A DNA stretch of 64,000 bases, taken from positions 975,001 to 1,039,000 of the forward strand of contig QANY01009317.1 of NCBI GenBank assembly GCA_003255025.1, in the 5' to 3' direction. Under the pieces are notes generated by a model. That model was not told the DNA's origin, searched no databases, and saw nothing but the letters and a program-made list of their open reading frames with translations. The first letter of the stretch is position 1; every line of letters starts with the position of its first letter. Below are positions 12,473 through 23,772 of this stretch, one piece after another. The translations under genes were made by a program, and so were the position numbers. Source of the DNA: Datisca glomerata. Lineage: Eukaryota; Streptophyta; Magnoliopsida; Cucurbitales; Datiscaceae.

Positions 12473-13675
12473 TGTTGGATCGAGTTTTAAAAATTTGAAG
12501 AAAAATCATTGAACAATGAATGATTTATGGGCGGGATATCAAATATTTTTACATCAATGAATTTAATCATATTAAATATTAAAACCATACATCCTATTAT
12601 CATACAAAGTTAAACATATTCAAATGAGCTAGAAATGATTTATGCATTTTCGTTGTATCAGAGACTTTTTTGAATCGGTGGAATCCTTATTAAATGCTTC
12701 GCGCTCTTTGATGTTCAAATCCAAGAACTTCAATTAGTTTTCGTACCAACAACCACTCGTTGAATTCAGAAGTATATCACGTAAGGACGTCGTTAAGAAC
12801 TGAGTGTGAGCTCTCAAAACAACTGAGGAAGAAATTTTCTTCCTCTATGAATTCAGCGGCAACAATAGGAGAGGAAGAGAGGCAACCCTAATGCCATCCT
12901 TATATAATAATTTTGAAATTTTCACATAAACCCCATATATGTGTAATTTTTAAAATTCACCCCATAATCTATAATTGTCAAAAATGGTCTCTTTCTTTAA
13001 TGTTTTTGTCCAAATTCATCAACCCAAAATTGATAAATTTAAATTGATCTCCATCAATTAATTAATTAATTTATCTTATTTACTAATTATCCAATATTTA
13101 AAAAATAATAAATTAATTAATTTGAACATCAATTAATTGATGTTCACTAACTAAGTGGCAATACCCATCACATATGTGGTCAGAAAATACACCTTGGGTC
13201 AAAACACATTTTGGTCCAATTGATGTTGTTTCTTCTATTCCTGTACTCATGAGCTGCTCTTGTGACCGAATAGATCTACATGAATAAAGCTATAGGATTC
13301 AAATACCGGTGAATTTATCTCTATAAATTTCATACCTATTTAATTCTGATATCGTACGAGTCCATTATAGGTTCGATGCCGAATCAACTTTCGATTCATG
13401 CGTGCTACATTTTGTGTTTGTGCAAATAAACATTTTTATTTCACGGTTCATAAAATATTTTAACGCATTACCCTTCGTGAATATCACTAAAAAAGTGGGA
13501 TATAAAATTACCGTTTACCCCTCTTGTTATTATTTCCTTAACTCTTTTATTAACTGTGAATAAGAAAGACATAATAATGAATTGTCTTGTACAATTTCTC
13601 ATATTTTATTCAATGATACATCTAATCGAGTATCTAGCTAGGTTAATTTATTCACATACTCATCAATAAAACATA
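12473..13675 (-). repeat. 5' LTR of the copia element, truncated
   Basis: It matches 5292-6540 colinearly from TGTTGGATC on the + strand to a break after aataaaacatat, where the copies part. The last ~0.65 kb (the LTR start) are missing. A TATATAAG box lies at 12899-12906 on the minus strand. The two LTRs differ by many substitutions and small indels, so the insertion is old. Confidence 0.8.
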
Positions 13676-13899
13676 TCTTAATTATAATTTTTATAATTTT
13701 GTTGACAATTTATGATTTTAAATATTAATGAAAAGTTCTTGTGGATGGTTTTATATCTTAATCTTAATTTCTTTACATTCTAAAAGAGCATTCTATATTT
13801 AGTGCGAAATACACTGCAGACCCATCCTCGTCTTGGAGAAAAAATATGAAGTTTAGAGATGAAGTTCAGTATTTCCATGGCATTTCTGTAGGAAAATGA

Positions 13900-14280
13900 G
13901 ATAAAATCTCAATCATGACTGACCCATGGCATCCATCTGCGGTCTTATTTAAAAAGGAAGGTTATGCTACTATGAACTGTACTGGCTGGACTCTCAATGC
14001 ATGCATTTCTGCTATTATTCAACAGAACAATTGGGCTTTGCCTAGGAGTGGGCTGGAACATAGGCTGTTACAATGGGGGATTCGCTTTCAATATCCCCCT
14101 TGGTCTAATTTTGAAGATGCTTAGAGATGACTCCCTTCATCTGATGGGAAGTTTTCTATAAAAGTATTCATGACGCTCTTATCCAACATAAACCTAAGGT
14201 GAGTTGGGGGAACTTAGTCAGATCAATGATACTATTCCCAAAGCTCTTTTATTTTGTGATTAACATAATCGAAACTTATT
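13900..14280 (+). mobile_element. LINE ORF2 fragment (C-terminal region)
   Basis: An open stretch at 13915-14124 and the following bases read as the plant LINE ORF2 region between the RT thumb and zf-RVT. After one stop the frame continues into a DGKFSIK block at about 14133-14160, the usual start of the zf-RVT segment. It is opposite in orientation to the fragment at 4548-5291, so it is a separate insertion. It is heavily decayed. Confidence 0.55.
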
Positions 14281-15240
14281 CAAATCACTTACATCTCACA
14301 TGGCAATGAACTATTATTTAATAAGTAGAGTATTGATGTTATTATGATAATTATTATGCAATTATGATAGTAACGTTTATTTAGTATCCACATTAACATT
14401 TAATCAACTAAATAGAGTACAAATATTCAAATAATATGACATTAACATTTATTTCATATCATGTTAATATATGATGTTAATATCATGATATAAATCTTTA
14501 GAATATATTAATATTCAGATAATATGACATTAATTTTTAACGTTTAGATAAACATGGTATTAATGTTTTTTAGTAATACTTATATTTAATACACAGATCA
14601 TTAATGTTATTATGAAATTATATTATAAACATGTTACTCTTGGAATTCACATAAGATTCAGCCCCACAACTTTTGTGCTAGCATGGTTCTTACCTCGCTC
14701 CTTTGAGCTCGACCATTCATTGGGTGATCCCGTGTTCTCACATTCGAGTGTTTGCTCATCATTTAGGCCGACGAGTGAAATTTTTGCTCACTACAATCAT
14801 CCTCATGGTTCTTTGCACCTGGATAGTACCAGGACCCTTATGCTCGGCTCTTGATCAGATTAAAGTTACTCGCCCTATGACTCACCACTCAATATGAGCC
14901 TTGCAACGAAGCACAAATATTCCCTATGTTGAGGTTCACTTTAGTCTGTTCCCATGTTGGATTAAGAAAATAGCGATTACCTTCATGAATCCAAACGCGC
15001 ACAATATATTAATGTTAAGATAATATGATGCTGACATTCATTAAATATGATATGAATATTTAATAAATAGAGTATAACATTTACATAATACGATATTAAT
15101 GTTTATTAGGACAATATTAGTATACGATATTAATAATATGATGTAAATGTTGATAATATATTAATATTCTGATAATATGATATTAACGTTAATTTAGTAT
15201 GATATTAATAGTTAACAAAAAAATGTTATAACCATCCTTA
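14281..15240. repeat. AT-rich repeat tract split by a 370-bp island
   Basis: Words such as aatatgatattaatgtttattta and taatattcagataatatga recur imperfectly at 14310-14620 and again at 15000-15230. Between them, 14620-14990 has quite different, mixed composition (many tcgctc, gacgag and ctcggctc words) with no recognisable coding signal. Confidence 0.55.
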
Positions 15241-15687
15241 TAATCATAGGGAGCTTCAAGGAGATACTTTATTAATTTTAAAAAATAACTAAAAATAACT
15301 TATAAGACACATTAAATTATGACATTTTGGACAAATTACAATTTTTTTAAATCAAATAAATAGAAATCGTCATTTATCTACTACTACTTTCGAAGAAAAA
15401 TCATAACTTGTTACTATGAAGTAGTCTACGCACGTTCATTTCCCATTATTGAGGCACAAAGCTACTAAAAGAGTTCCAAACATGCATCTAATAATAGCAT
15501 TCAACATCAAATGTTAAGTAGTGGTCTTCAATGCCAACACTTTTTTCGAACATAGAGTTGATTTCCAGAGTTACAAATTCTAATGGTCAAAATCTGTAGA
15601 ACATTACACTATCATGTTAAGAGATATTTCGAATTTATTTAATTCAATAAAAGAAGATTGTGGCTACACATGTCTGGGAGATTCATA
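15241..15687. other. AT-rich spacer
   Basis: No gene is supported. The open frame at 15614-15823 runs into the adjacent CACTA-type element and has no protein features. Confidence 0.4.
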
Positions 15688-16086
15688 CACTACGAGAATA
15701 ACCATCAATTGCGTCGGTTACGATGGAAATTGTAGAACAAGGGAAAGTAATTACGATGGTTTAGTCAACCGTCGCAATTGTTTGAGTTTTACTGACGGTT
15801 TTTCAGAAACTGTCACCAAATGAAACATATGGCGAAGGTTCACTTAAATGGTCGCGATTAATTCCAATTTGCTGAGCAATGGCGATGGTTTTGGAGAACT
15901 ATTGATTACATTTTTTATTTTCACATTGCAACGATTATACGAAGCCTTCGCAATTAACTGACAAATTGCAACGGTTTATGTGTACCGTCACTACAAAGCT
16001 ATGGTTGGTCCAGTTATTGGTGACAGTTAAAACCCGTTGATATAGACTGTTAAAAATCGTCGCCGTAGATAACTTTTCTTGTAGCC
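15688..16086. mobile_element. CACTA-type miniature element with 3-bp target duplication
   Basis: The left end is CACTACGAGAATAA and the right end, read in reverse complement, is GGCTACAAGAAAAG. Both match the CACTACAAGAAA consensus of plant CACTA transposons. The element is flanked by ATA on both sides (15685-15687 and 16087-16089), the 3-bp duplication expected of the superfamily. Motifs like ttgcgacggt/accgtcgcaa recur in both orientations along its 399 bp. No transposase is encoded, so it depended on one elsewhere. Confidence 0.75.
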
Positions 16087-16329
16087 ATATGGGCAAGGAT
16101 TCCTATGAAAAACAAAAATAAATTCAACAACAACTTGATATGGGTGGATATCTTTATCAACTTCAACAACAATAGAATGTCCTCTAGAGTGGGAGGTTAG
16201 GTGCCCCTTTTCGAAGGGCCGAGATGAGAGTATCCTATAGAGGAGGTGGAGACGTTGTGTACCCCATTGTCTCTAACAACAGAGGAGGAAAGTATCCAAG
16301 AGATTGATTAAGCTAATGCATTAACACAA

Positions 16330-17250
16330 CAAACACAAACCTATGTCTTATTTTCAAAATGCTTAACACGAAGACCATCAACAAAAATACAATGAAGAAC
16401 ACCTTCCTAAACCTGTGGAAACTGAAGAAATGAGCTTTCATAAAGGAGATGGGTGATGGTCTATTCGTAATGCATTTTAAACACCATTTAAACATGAAAA
16501 AAAAGTTCTCATGAATGAGCCTTGGCATTTCAATCATGCGCTATTCTTACTAGAGGTACTTGATGGACTGGTCTAACCGTAAGAGATTGAGCTTAAAGAG
16601 GTCAGTTTGTGAATTCAGGTTTTCAACCTTTAATTCTCATGCATGACTAGGGAAATCCAGATGCTAATGGGAAACACGACTGACAAGTGTTTTGAAGTGG
16701 ATGAACATCCAGAAGGAGGCTGCTGGGGTAAGTATCTAAGGGTGAGGGTGTGTATAAATGCGTTTCAAGCTGCTGAGAAGAGGTATGGAGGTAAGGATTG
16801 AGAAGAGTAGGTTACTAGATTTTGTTTTTCTTGTTGGTTGTTGGTTTACAAATGGAAAGACTGATAATGTTGTGAAACTTCTGAATGAAAGAATGTCGAA
16901 AAGTTCCATTACGAAGCTTGGTTAAAGGTATGGGAACTGGGCCTCAAACCTAAGTAAGGATGGTGGGGAGCCAGAATCCTCGAACTCCTCTAGGGGAGAC
17001 ATGAGGAAAGCCAGGTTTTAGTGGAGGGAGCTCTAGCCTAGACAACGGGGAGAAGCCAAGACCATCAGAGTATGGATAAGCAAATAAGAAAAGGAAAAAT
17101 GGTTATCCAAGCGGTAGAGGTAAAGTCTCGGCTAGTGGTAGTACGAGATGTAGAAAGAGGAGGTTTTACGAAAATCACAGAGGGGACAAGAAGACAAATA
17201 CTGAGGGTACGTATCACTCGCATCCAAGCAGAGAGGTAGTGTAAGGCACA
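16330..17250 (+). pseudogene. LINE ORF1-like (DUF4283 and CCHC region) remnant
   Basis: The + strand, in shifting frames, gives MKNTFLNLW, GDGLFVMHF, NEPWHFNHALFLLE and YLRVRVCINAF. These are the landmarks of the DUF4283 nucleic-acid-binding domain and the following zinc-knuckle region of plant LINE ORF1 (gag-like) proteins. Many stops interrupt it. The charged, glycine-rich stretch to about 17250 fits the ORF1 tail. The minus-strand frame over 16313-16537 is only its shadow. Confidence 0.6.
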
Positions 17251-17270
17251 TTTTCAGAAGGAGGCATCGA

Positions 17271-18099
17271 GTGGAGATGCTGCCAAAGGAAACGATCTGC
17301 TGCTTCTCACTAGGGGAAAAGACGTCCTGTCTCATTGGATTAGTGGTCGAGTGAACCAACTTCACAACTTTGGGCCCTATACCCAATGGGGGAGTAGATG
17401 GACATCAGAGTCTAATCCACTTTTGAAACTGTAAAAAGAGAGAAATCATTGGGAAGGGTGACCATAATATATGAATGTTTAGGTGACAGTTATCTAAAAG
17501 GGTAATCACATTGTGATCGCTCCTCTTTATAATTTCATCTTAAGAGGGTTGAATTGAGTAAAAAAAACCATGGGAAGAGGTAAACTTATGGGAGAACTGT
17601 GAAAATAAGTAACTTTTCAGGTATATGAGAAAATTAGGGAAAAGCCCACCTATTGATGAAGGGGCAAATGCCCTCCATAATCATGTAATATTTTTTATAT
17701 TATGCCAAAGGAGATGTTGCAAAGGAAACGATCTGTGCTTCTCATTAGGGGAAAGGACGTCCTATCGGATTGGATTAGTGGTCGAGTGGACCAACTTCTC
17801 AACTTTGGGCCCTATACCCCATGGGGAAGTTGATGGACGTCAGAGGCTAGTCCACTTTTTGAATTGCAAAAAGAGAGAAATCATTGGGAAGGGTGACCAT
17901 AATATATTACTGTTTAGGTGATAGTTATCTAAAAGGATAGTCACATTGTGATCGCTCCTCTTTATAATTTCACCTTAAGAGGGTTGAATTGGGTAAAAAA
18001 AACTATGAGAAGAGGTAAACCTATGAGAGAACTGTAGAAATAACCAACTTTGAGGTAGAGGAGAAAATCAGGGGCAAGCCCACCTATTGATGAAGGGGG
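17271..18099. repeat. 436-bp direct tandem duplication
   Basis: 17271-17660 and 17709-18099 are colinear near-copies, offset by 438 bp at the left end and 434 at the right. Shared landmarks include aaaggaaacgatctg, ttgggccctatacc, gggaagggtgaccataat and cccacctattgatgaagggg. They differ by scattered substitutions and small indels. Open frames on both strands within them are incidental. Origin is unknown; the region follows the LINE ORF1 remnant. Confidence 0.85.
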
Positions 18100-18179
18100 T
18101 TCAACGACATCATGAAGAATGGTTCTTTCATACAACATCATGACTTCAATTAGATAGATTCAACGACTTCATGAATAAT

Positions 18180-18260
18180 GGTTCTTTCATACACTTTCAA
18201 GGGGGAATGGTTCTTTCATACACTTTCAAGGGGGAATGGTTCTTTCATACACTTTCAAGG
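18180..18260. repeat. 29-bp minisatellite, three copies
   Basis: The unit begins ggttctttcatacactttca. Two full copies (18180-18208, 18209-18237) are identical and a third partial copy follows at 18238-18260. A related word pair (caacgacatcatgaa / ggttctttcatacaa) also repeats just upstream at 18101-18180. Confidence 0.9.
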
Positions 18261-19229
18261 AGAAGGTTATAAGATACTAATATGACGCAAAATCTTTTAT
18301 AGAACTTCCTTACCCTTCCCATTATCTATTTTAAATTTTGGTTCACCACATTCTAGACAAATTCTTGCCAGGTAGCAGCCTATTCTCAATACTTTTAATT
18401 TCAATGTCCAAATTATTAATAATCCAATTACTAACCTGTTATCGCTGATTTAGTAGTGCTTGAGGCTGCTTAGTGCTTCTTTTATCAACTTATATTTCCT
18501 GTTAAAAAAATTTCAACAACGACAAATATTTTATAAAATTCATTTAGCCGGAAAAATACAAGAGAGAAAAGATTATATATATAACACTTTCGAAATTGAT
18601 TTTTCAGTTCTTAAAATGGTGGTCCATTTATGGTTTAATCTTAGAACTTTTTCCAATCGATTTACAACAATGATTCGATTCATTTTTAAAGGTTTACAAG
18701 CCCTCTCCAATTGAGGCTTCATTTCCCCAAATACTATGTTTGTCAATAAAATATAAAATATTTTAGATTTTGAAATGGTGATACTCGATTGAAAGAGGAA
18801 TTTTCACCAGAAAATATTATGTTAAATGGTGTGATAAGTTGAATACCCAAAAAATTATTGCATCCATCAATTATAAATTTGCAAGTATCCATCACAATAT
18901 GAGACTGGCAAATTCGTTCATCCAAGCTCCATTAAAAATTAATGAGTCCATTGACCTAACTCCACAAATAAAATTATCTAATCTAAATTCTTCCATACCC
19001 GAATCAAAAATGGGATCCAAACCCTCTTCAAATGGTAAATCAAATGGCACAACTCCAAAATCCAAATTAAAGAAAAAATTACTCCAAGAAATACTTCTCC
19101 TTTTGAAGGAAAATAATGAATCTGACTCTGAATCACTTACATAATCAAGTTACTAAACAAAAGGAATCCAGAAATGCCACTCTTCAGCAATTGAAGGACT
19201 CATCCAATAATGAAATTCTCAATAATAAG

Positions 19230-19870
19230 AATAATTTAGTTAGTTGAGCAATGAGTAGATTATTTAGGAGTAATATTTCTAGTAGTAATAGGTTAACAAT
19301 AACCTCAATGCCTGACATAATAAATGATGAACATATTGAATTAGCATATGATCAAGTAGATCATAGGTTATGGAATATAACTAAAATCTCCAATAAAAAT
19401 ATTTATAAATCAACATGGTCTGTTACTTCCTTCAAACCTTAGCATTATGTAAAAACAATTGAAAAATATATGCTCTTAGGAAAGAGCATGAAACTTTCCA
19501 ATTACTTTCCTCTGATGCAATAAAGCATCATATTCAAGAATGATATAATTTCGTTCATTTTGGTTTAGTCTAGATTGGAGTAAAACCACTCACAAGAAGA
19601 GGCTTAAATACCTCTGTCTTATTAGCCTTGCGAGATATAAGATTTATAAATTTTAATGATAGTATTTTAGGATTAATTGAATCTTCACCCTGCAATGATA
19701 CAATTCATTTTAATTGTTTTCTAGATATGTCTGTTAATTTAACAGATCCCTATATTTTAAAATCATTAACTTTAAATATTAAAAATAGTAGTTACCAAGT
19801 TCTAGAAGGCACCCGACCTCTAACTTTAATCTTTAAAATTCATTACAAAGTTACCAAACAAATATGAATT
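19230..19870 (+). pseudogene. pararetroviral movement-protein remnant
   Basis: Two open stretches (19251-19442 and 19628-19867) with degenerate sequence between them resemble caulimovirid movement proteins of the 30K type. A conserved DEHIELAYDQVDHRLW-like block comes first, then a block around RDIRF...DSILG and an FNCF/DPYIL region. Stops and a frame change separate the two, and the start is not identifiable. Confidence 0.75.
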
Positions 19871-20659
19871 TCCAAACCATCAATAGGAGTCCAAAGAATC
19901 AAACCTTATTGATTCAATCTAACCATAGTAATGCCAATATTAGAGTTCCTAAAACAATTAGGTGGTCTGATATTAATTTACCAACAAATTGGCTTTTAAC
20001 TAATGAGAGTCAACCTACTCCAATACAAAGACCAATCGAAGATGTAGATTACATCCAACAATACATGGATGGTACTATTAAAATTAACTTTCAATCATCT
20101 TCTAGTTCTAGTCGACAAATTAGGGAGTATAATCAATCTAGTACCCCTAAATTTTTTTTCTTCTGAATCATCCATTAGTAATGATAAAAATCTTAGGATT
20201 CAACATTTAGAACAAGAATTAAAGAAATTAAAAATTAAAAATTTAAGACTTAAAGGCATAGCCACAAGTTTTCAAGTTAGTCAACCAGTTTTTGATAATA
20301 AATCTGATCAATCTCAACGAAGTTGAAGCACCCACTAGATCAGATTTCTAAGAAAGCCTTCATTATATTAATCATTAACTCTTAGATCTGAATATAGGAA
20401 CCTTGAGTCAAGAATATAAACCAGATTGGGAATGATTAACCCAACACAATAATGACTCAGCCAATCTAGATAGACATAATAGGTTCAGAGATTCATATGA
20501 TATGGATCAGAGAAAAATCATACTTGCTGAATGGAAGGCATTCATGCAAGAAAATAGAATTGATATATTTTTTCTTGATTATGTTGAAGATAAGAAATAT
20601 CAAAGTAATTTCAAAGTATAAATGAGTTAAGGAAGACTCTAGTGTAGTATCTACTAGTC

Positions 20660-22445
20660 ATCCTCTCCCAGAAAAAATTATGATTAATGATAAAAATTCT
20701 TTAATCAGTACTTCTTCTTTCAAAATTGGAAAGGAAGAAGAACCAAATAAAAAAGTAGTTGAACAACTTAATTATACTAACCAGAGTCTAAATATAATAG
20801 GTAAACAAGTACACAAAATTGACACTAAGGTTGATGTTCTTAATGAACTAAAACCTAATGAAACTCTGAAAAGAAAAATCATTAATAAATCTTTTAGATA
20901 AAACTACTTTAAAAATTATTTCAATTAATAAAAAGATTGATAAAATGTTTCATGAATTAAAAAATAAATCTATTGAATCCACTTCCTCTTTTAAGGTTGT
21001 CAACCAAGACAGTAGTTCAAAATCTAAAACTAAGTCTGACATGTGGCTATCTGAATCTAAATATTAACAATATTGAAAAAACATTTAAGAATTTAGAGAT
21101 TAATAAATTAGAAAGAAAATGGCATAAGAAACCCATGCCTCATGATATTAAAATTACTGAATCATCTCTTGTTAATCAATTTTCTGTTGCTGCAGAAAAA
21201 TTATATGAATAGAATATTGATGGTCTTTCTGAACAGGAAGTCCTCAATAAATTATAACACATGACAATGGTAGCTAACAGATATATTACCTCTCACAATT
21301 TACTTCATGAAGAAGTAATAAATCTTCTAGTCACAGGATTCACATGAATGTTTCATTCCTGGTGGGAAAAACGTCTCACAGAAGAGTCCAAAATTACTAT
21401 TCTTTCAGCAGTGAAGATTGATGCTGAAGGAAACCTAATTATTGGAGAAAATCAGGAAACAATACCTGATGGAATTAATACACTCCAATAATTGAACACT
21501 TCATTGGTACGCCAAGTAATATTACTTCGCGTATTCATGATTAAGTCACAAATCTTAGGTGTCTAACCTTAAATGATTTTAATTGGTATAAGAAAATATT
21601 TTTATCGAGAGTTATGTCAAGGGATGATAGAAATCAACCATTTCGGGAATAAAAATTCATAAATGGATTACCCAATCTCTTTTCACATAAAATAAGGACA
21701 GTCTTTAGTAATAACTTGGGAAATATAGACTATGATAGTCTAACCTATTGAACAATAATTACTATAATACAAAAAAGAAGGATTAAAAAAATTATTATAA
21801 TAGTTTTTAGTAATAACTTCGGAAATATAGACTATGATAGTCTAACCTATTGAGCAATAATTACTATAATACAAAAAAGAAGTATTAAAAAAAAGTAAAG
21901 CTGTTAAATATGAGTTAGGTAATTTTTGTGAGTAATACGGTTTACCTTCTATTGCCCATTTTCAAGAAAATAAGGAAAATTCTTACTTAAACCCTAGAAG
22001 GTCTCAAAAGTCCTATAGGAAAAATACGCCAAACATATGAATAAAAGTTTTGACCAAAACTTTTCTAAGAATAAAAATTTCTCTAGGAATAAAAATTATT
22101 CCAGAAAAAGGTTTAATAAAAAATTTGATAAAAGCAATATTACATGTTTTTAATGTTGCCAGAAATTTTATTTTTCTAACACCTGTCGAAGTAAGAATAA
22201 AATTAATCAATTAAAAATTTCTGAAGAAGATAAACATGAATTGTTTAGAATCTTAGAAACAATATGTTATTATGAAAATAATAGTGAAGATTTAGGAGAA
22301 TATGAAACCCATGAATCCTCTGAAGCTGAATCATCAAGCTCTGATAGAGATTATCCTAACATCACTATAGGATGTACGAATAGTTGTTGTCAAAAAATCA
22401 ATGTCTTAAATAAGAATGAAGAACAAGAAACCTTTTGTTAGATTT
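20660..22445 (+). pseudogene. pararetroviral coat-protein region remnant with zinc knuckle
   Basis: Short open frames (20680-20901, 20973-21212, 22241-22441) lie in lysine- and asparagine-rich sequence, joined by stops. At about 22143-22190 is the C-x2-C-x4-H-x4-C nucleic-acid-binding knuckle of pararetroviral coat proteins. In this copy a stop codon falls between its first two cysteines, and the fourth-ligand region is followed by an acidic, serine-rich tail (22260-22340), as in the family. The related fragment at 32510-33050 does not share that stop. Confidence 0.65.
21703..21900. repeat. 103-bp tandem duplication inside the pararetroviral remnant
   Basis: A segment starting tttagtaataactt at 21703 is repeated from 21806 with few differences (both contain atagactatgatagtctaa and aatacaaaaaagaag). 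The unit is not a multiple of three, so it also shifts the frame of the coat region. Confidence 0.85.
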
Positions 22446-22859
22446 AATTTGTAAAATTGAAATTTCAGAATTAAAAGAATAATACCTTGAAAGACTTAAA
22501 AAGGTAGTTCTAAAGAAAGAAAATGTTAAGTCTAATAATAATAATACTGTAACTCTTTCACAAACATTTGAAAAATTCAATATGGTAAAAGGGAAAGAAA
22601 AAGAAGTTACCTTACAGGAACTTCAAAAGGGAACTAAAGATATTAAAATTTAAATAAATGATTTGAAGAATATAAACACTGAAATAAAAGAAGAATTAAA
22701 TCTTTTAAAATAGAAAATTTAATTAATAAACAAAAACTTAATGAACCTAGTAAATTACTAATTTCTGATAATGAGGTTGAAGAACCTATTAACTGTCAAG
22801 ACGATGAACATTTCATCCAAATACTTAATCACATCAAAATTAAAAAATGGCAGATGATG

Positions 22860-23275
22860 GTTAGAATAATTATTCAAGATTTTGATGTGGATTCAGGAGC
22901 AGATTTGAATTGTATGCATGAATGACTAGTTCTAACCAAGTACTTCAAGAAGACAAAATAGTCTTTGACTTCTGCTAATGGTACTCGTATGCATATCAAT
23001 TATAAAATACCCATTGTCCATATTTGCCAAGAAAATGTATGTTTCAAAACATCATTTGTCTTAGTAAAAAATATGACTGGCAAAATTATCTTAGGATTAC
23101 CATTCATTGTTCTGTTATATCTATTTTCAATAGAGTATGATGGAATAATTACCTATGTCATGAATAAACCTATAAAATTTAAATTTCTTTCTTTTCCTCA
23201 TAATGAAAAATTAAAAACTCTAAAAGAAAAATCTATTTCTAATTCAATAAATCTCATTTCTTGTAAAGAAAAGTA
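22860..23275 (+). pseudogene. pararetroviral aspartic-protease remnant
   Basis: The active-site box reads D-S-G-A-D (about 22884-22900), close to the D-T/S-G-A-D of caulimovirid proteases. A downstream block with ILGLPF in the 22965-23276 open frame corresponds to the second conserved hydrophobic-glycine motif. A stop codon lies between the two parts, so the protease is broken. Confidence 0.65.
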
Positions 23276-23429
23276 ATTGCACTTTTTACAATATGAGTTA
23301 AAATTCAATAGAATTGAAGAACAACTTTAGAGTCCTATTCTTCAAAATAAAATTAAAATATTTGAACAAAAAATCTATAAAGAATTATGTTCTGATATTC
23401 TCAATGTTTTCTGGTGTAGAAAGTAACAT

Positions 23430-23720
23430 ACTGTTAGCCTTCATTATATTAAGGGATTTGATGAAAAGAATATCCCAATAAAGACAAGGCCAATTCATAT
23501 GAATTCGAAAATGCTTAAGTTCTGTAAAAAGGAAATTAGAGAACTTCTCAATAAGAATATCATTAGAAGGAGCAAGTCTTCCTAGTCCTGCTCGGCCTTT
23601 TATGTCCAGAAGGCTAGTGAAATTGAACTAGGAGTTCCTCGTTTAGTAATCAATTATTAGCCCTTTAATAATGTTTTGGAATGGATAAGATATCCAATAC
23701 CAAATAAAAGGGATTTAATA
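23430..23720 (+). pseudogene. 5' end of pararetroviral reverse transcriptase
   Basis: Motifs of the RT N-terminal region are readable (KTRPIHM, an ELL..NIIR...S segment, FYVQKASE, PRLVINY and RYPIPNK), as expected before the polymerase fingers. Stops interrupt it, and similarity ends at about 23718 before the YxDD active site. At that point an inverted copy of sequence from 19213-19262 follows. Confidence 0.7.
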
Positions 23721-23772
23721 ATCTACTCATTGCTCAACTAACTAAATTATTCTTATATTGAGAATTCATATT
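23719..23772 (-). repeat. inverted copy of 19213-19262
   Basis: The sequence from aatctactcattgctc to ttgagaatt is the reverse complement of 19213-19262 in the movement-protein region, with a small gap. It marks a rearrangement junction at the 3' limit of the recognisable viral sequence. Confidence 0.85.

Larger units (their letters stand above)
5292..13675 (-). mobile_element. degenerate Ty1/copia LTR retrotransposon
   Basis: An element of about 8.4 kb lies on the minus strand. Its 3' LTR (5292-7160) and 5' LTR (12473-13675) share long colinear sequence, and both end in TCCAACA on the element strand. The primer-binding site lies just inside the 5' LTR and the coding order is gag, integrase, reverse transcriptase, RNase H, which defines copia. 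The 5' LTR stops matching at about 13675, ~0.65 kb short of full length, so the outer end is lost and no target duplication can be paired with ATTAT at 5287-5291. The coding part is split by many stops and frameshifts. Two more copies of the same family lie at 41130-59417 and 49578-53705. Confidence 0.9.
18740..23770 (+). mobile_element. endogenous pararetrovirus remnant (Caulimoviridae)
   Basis: About 5 kb of decayed viral DNA, recognised by the order movement protein, coat protein with zinc knuckle, aspartic protease, then the beginning of reverse transcriptase. There is no integrase and no LTR, unlike a retrotransposon. Reading frames are broken by many stops and shifts, and a 103-bp internal duplication adds a further break. 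The RT is cut off shortly after its start, so polymerase core and RNase H are absent and nothing functional can be expressed. Such sequences enter plant genomes by non-homologous repair. The genus cannot be fixed from what remains. Outer limits are approximate. Confidence 0.8.

Noticed and set aside
4548..14280. The LINE fragments left and right of the copia element as one LINE split by its insertion
   Set aside because: They are in opposite orientations and cover overlapping parts of ORF2, so they are separate insertions.
16313..16537. Hydrophobic minus-strand frame resembling a membrane protein
   Set aside because: It is the antisense of the DUF4283-like LINE ORF1 remnant on the + strand.
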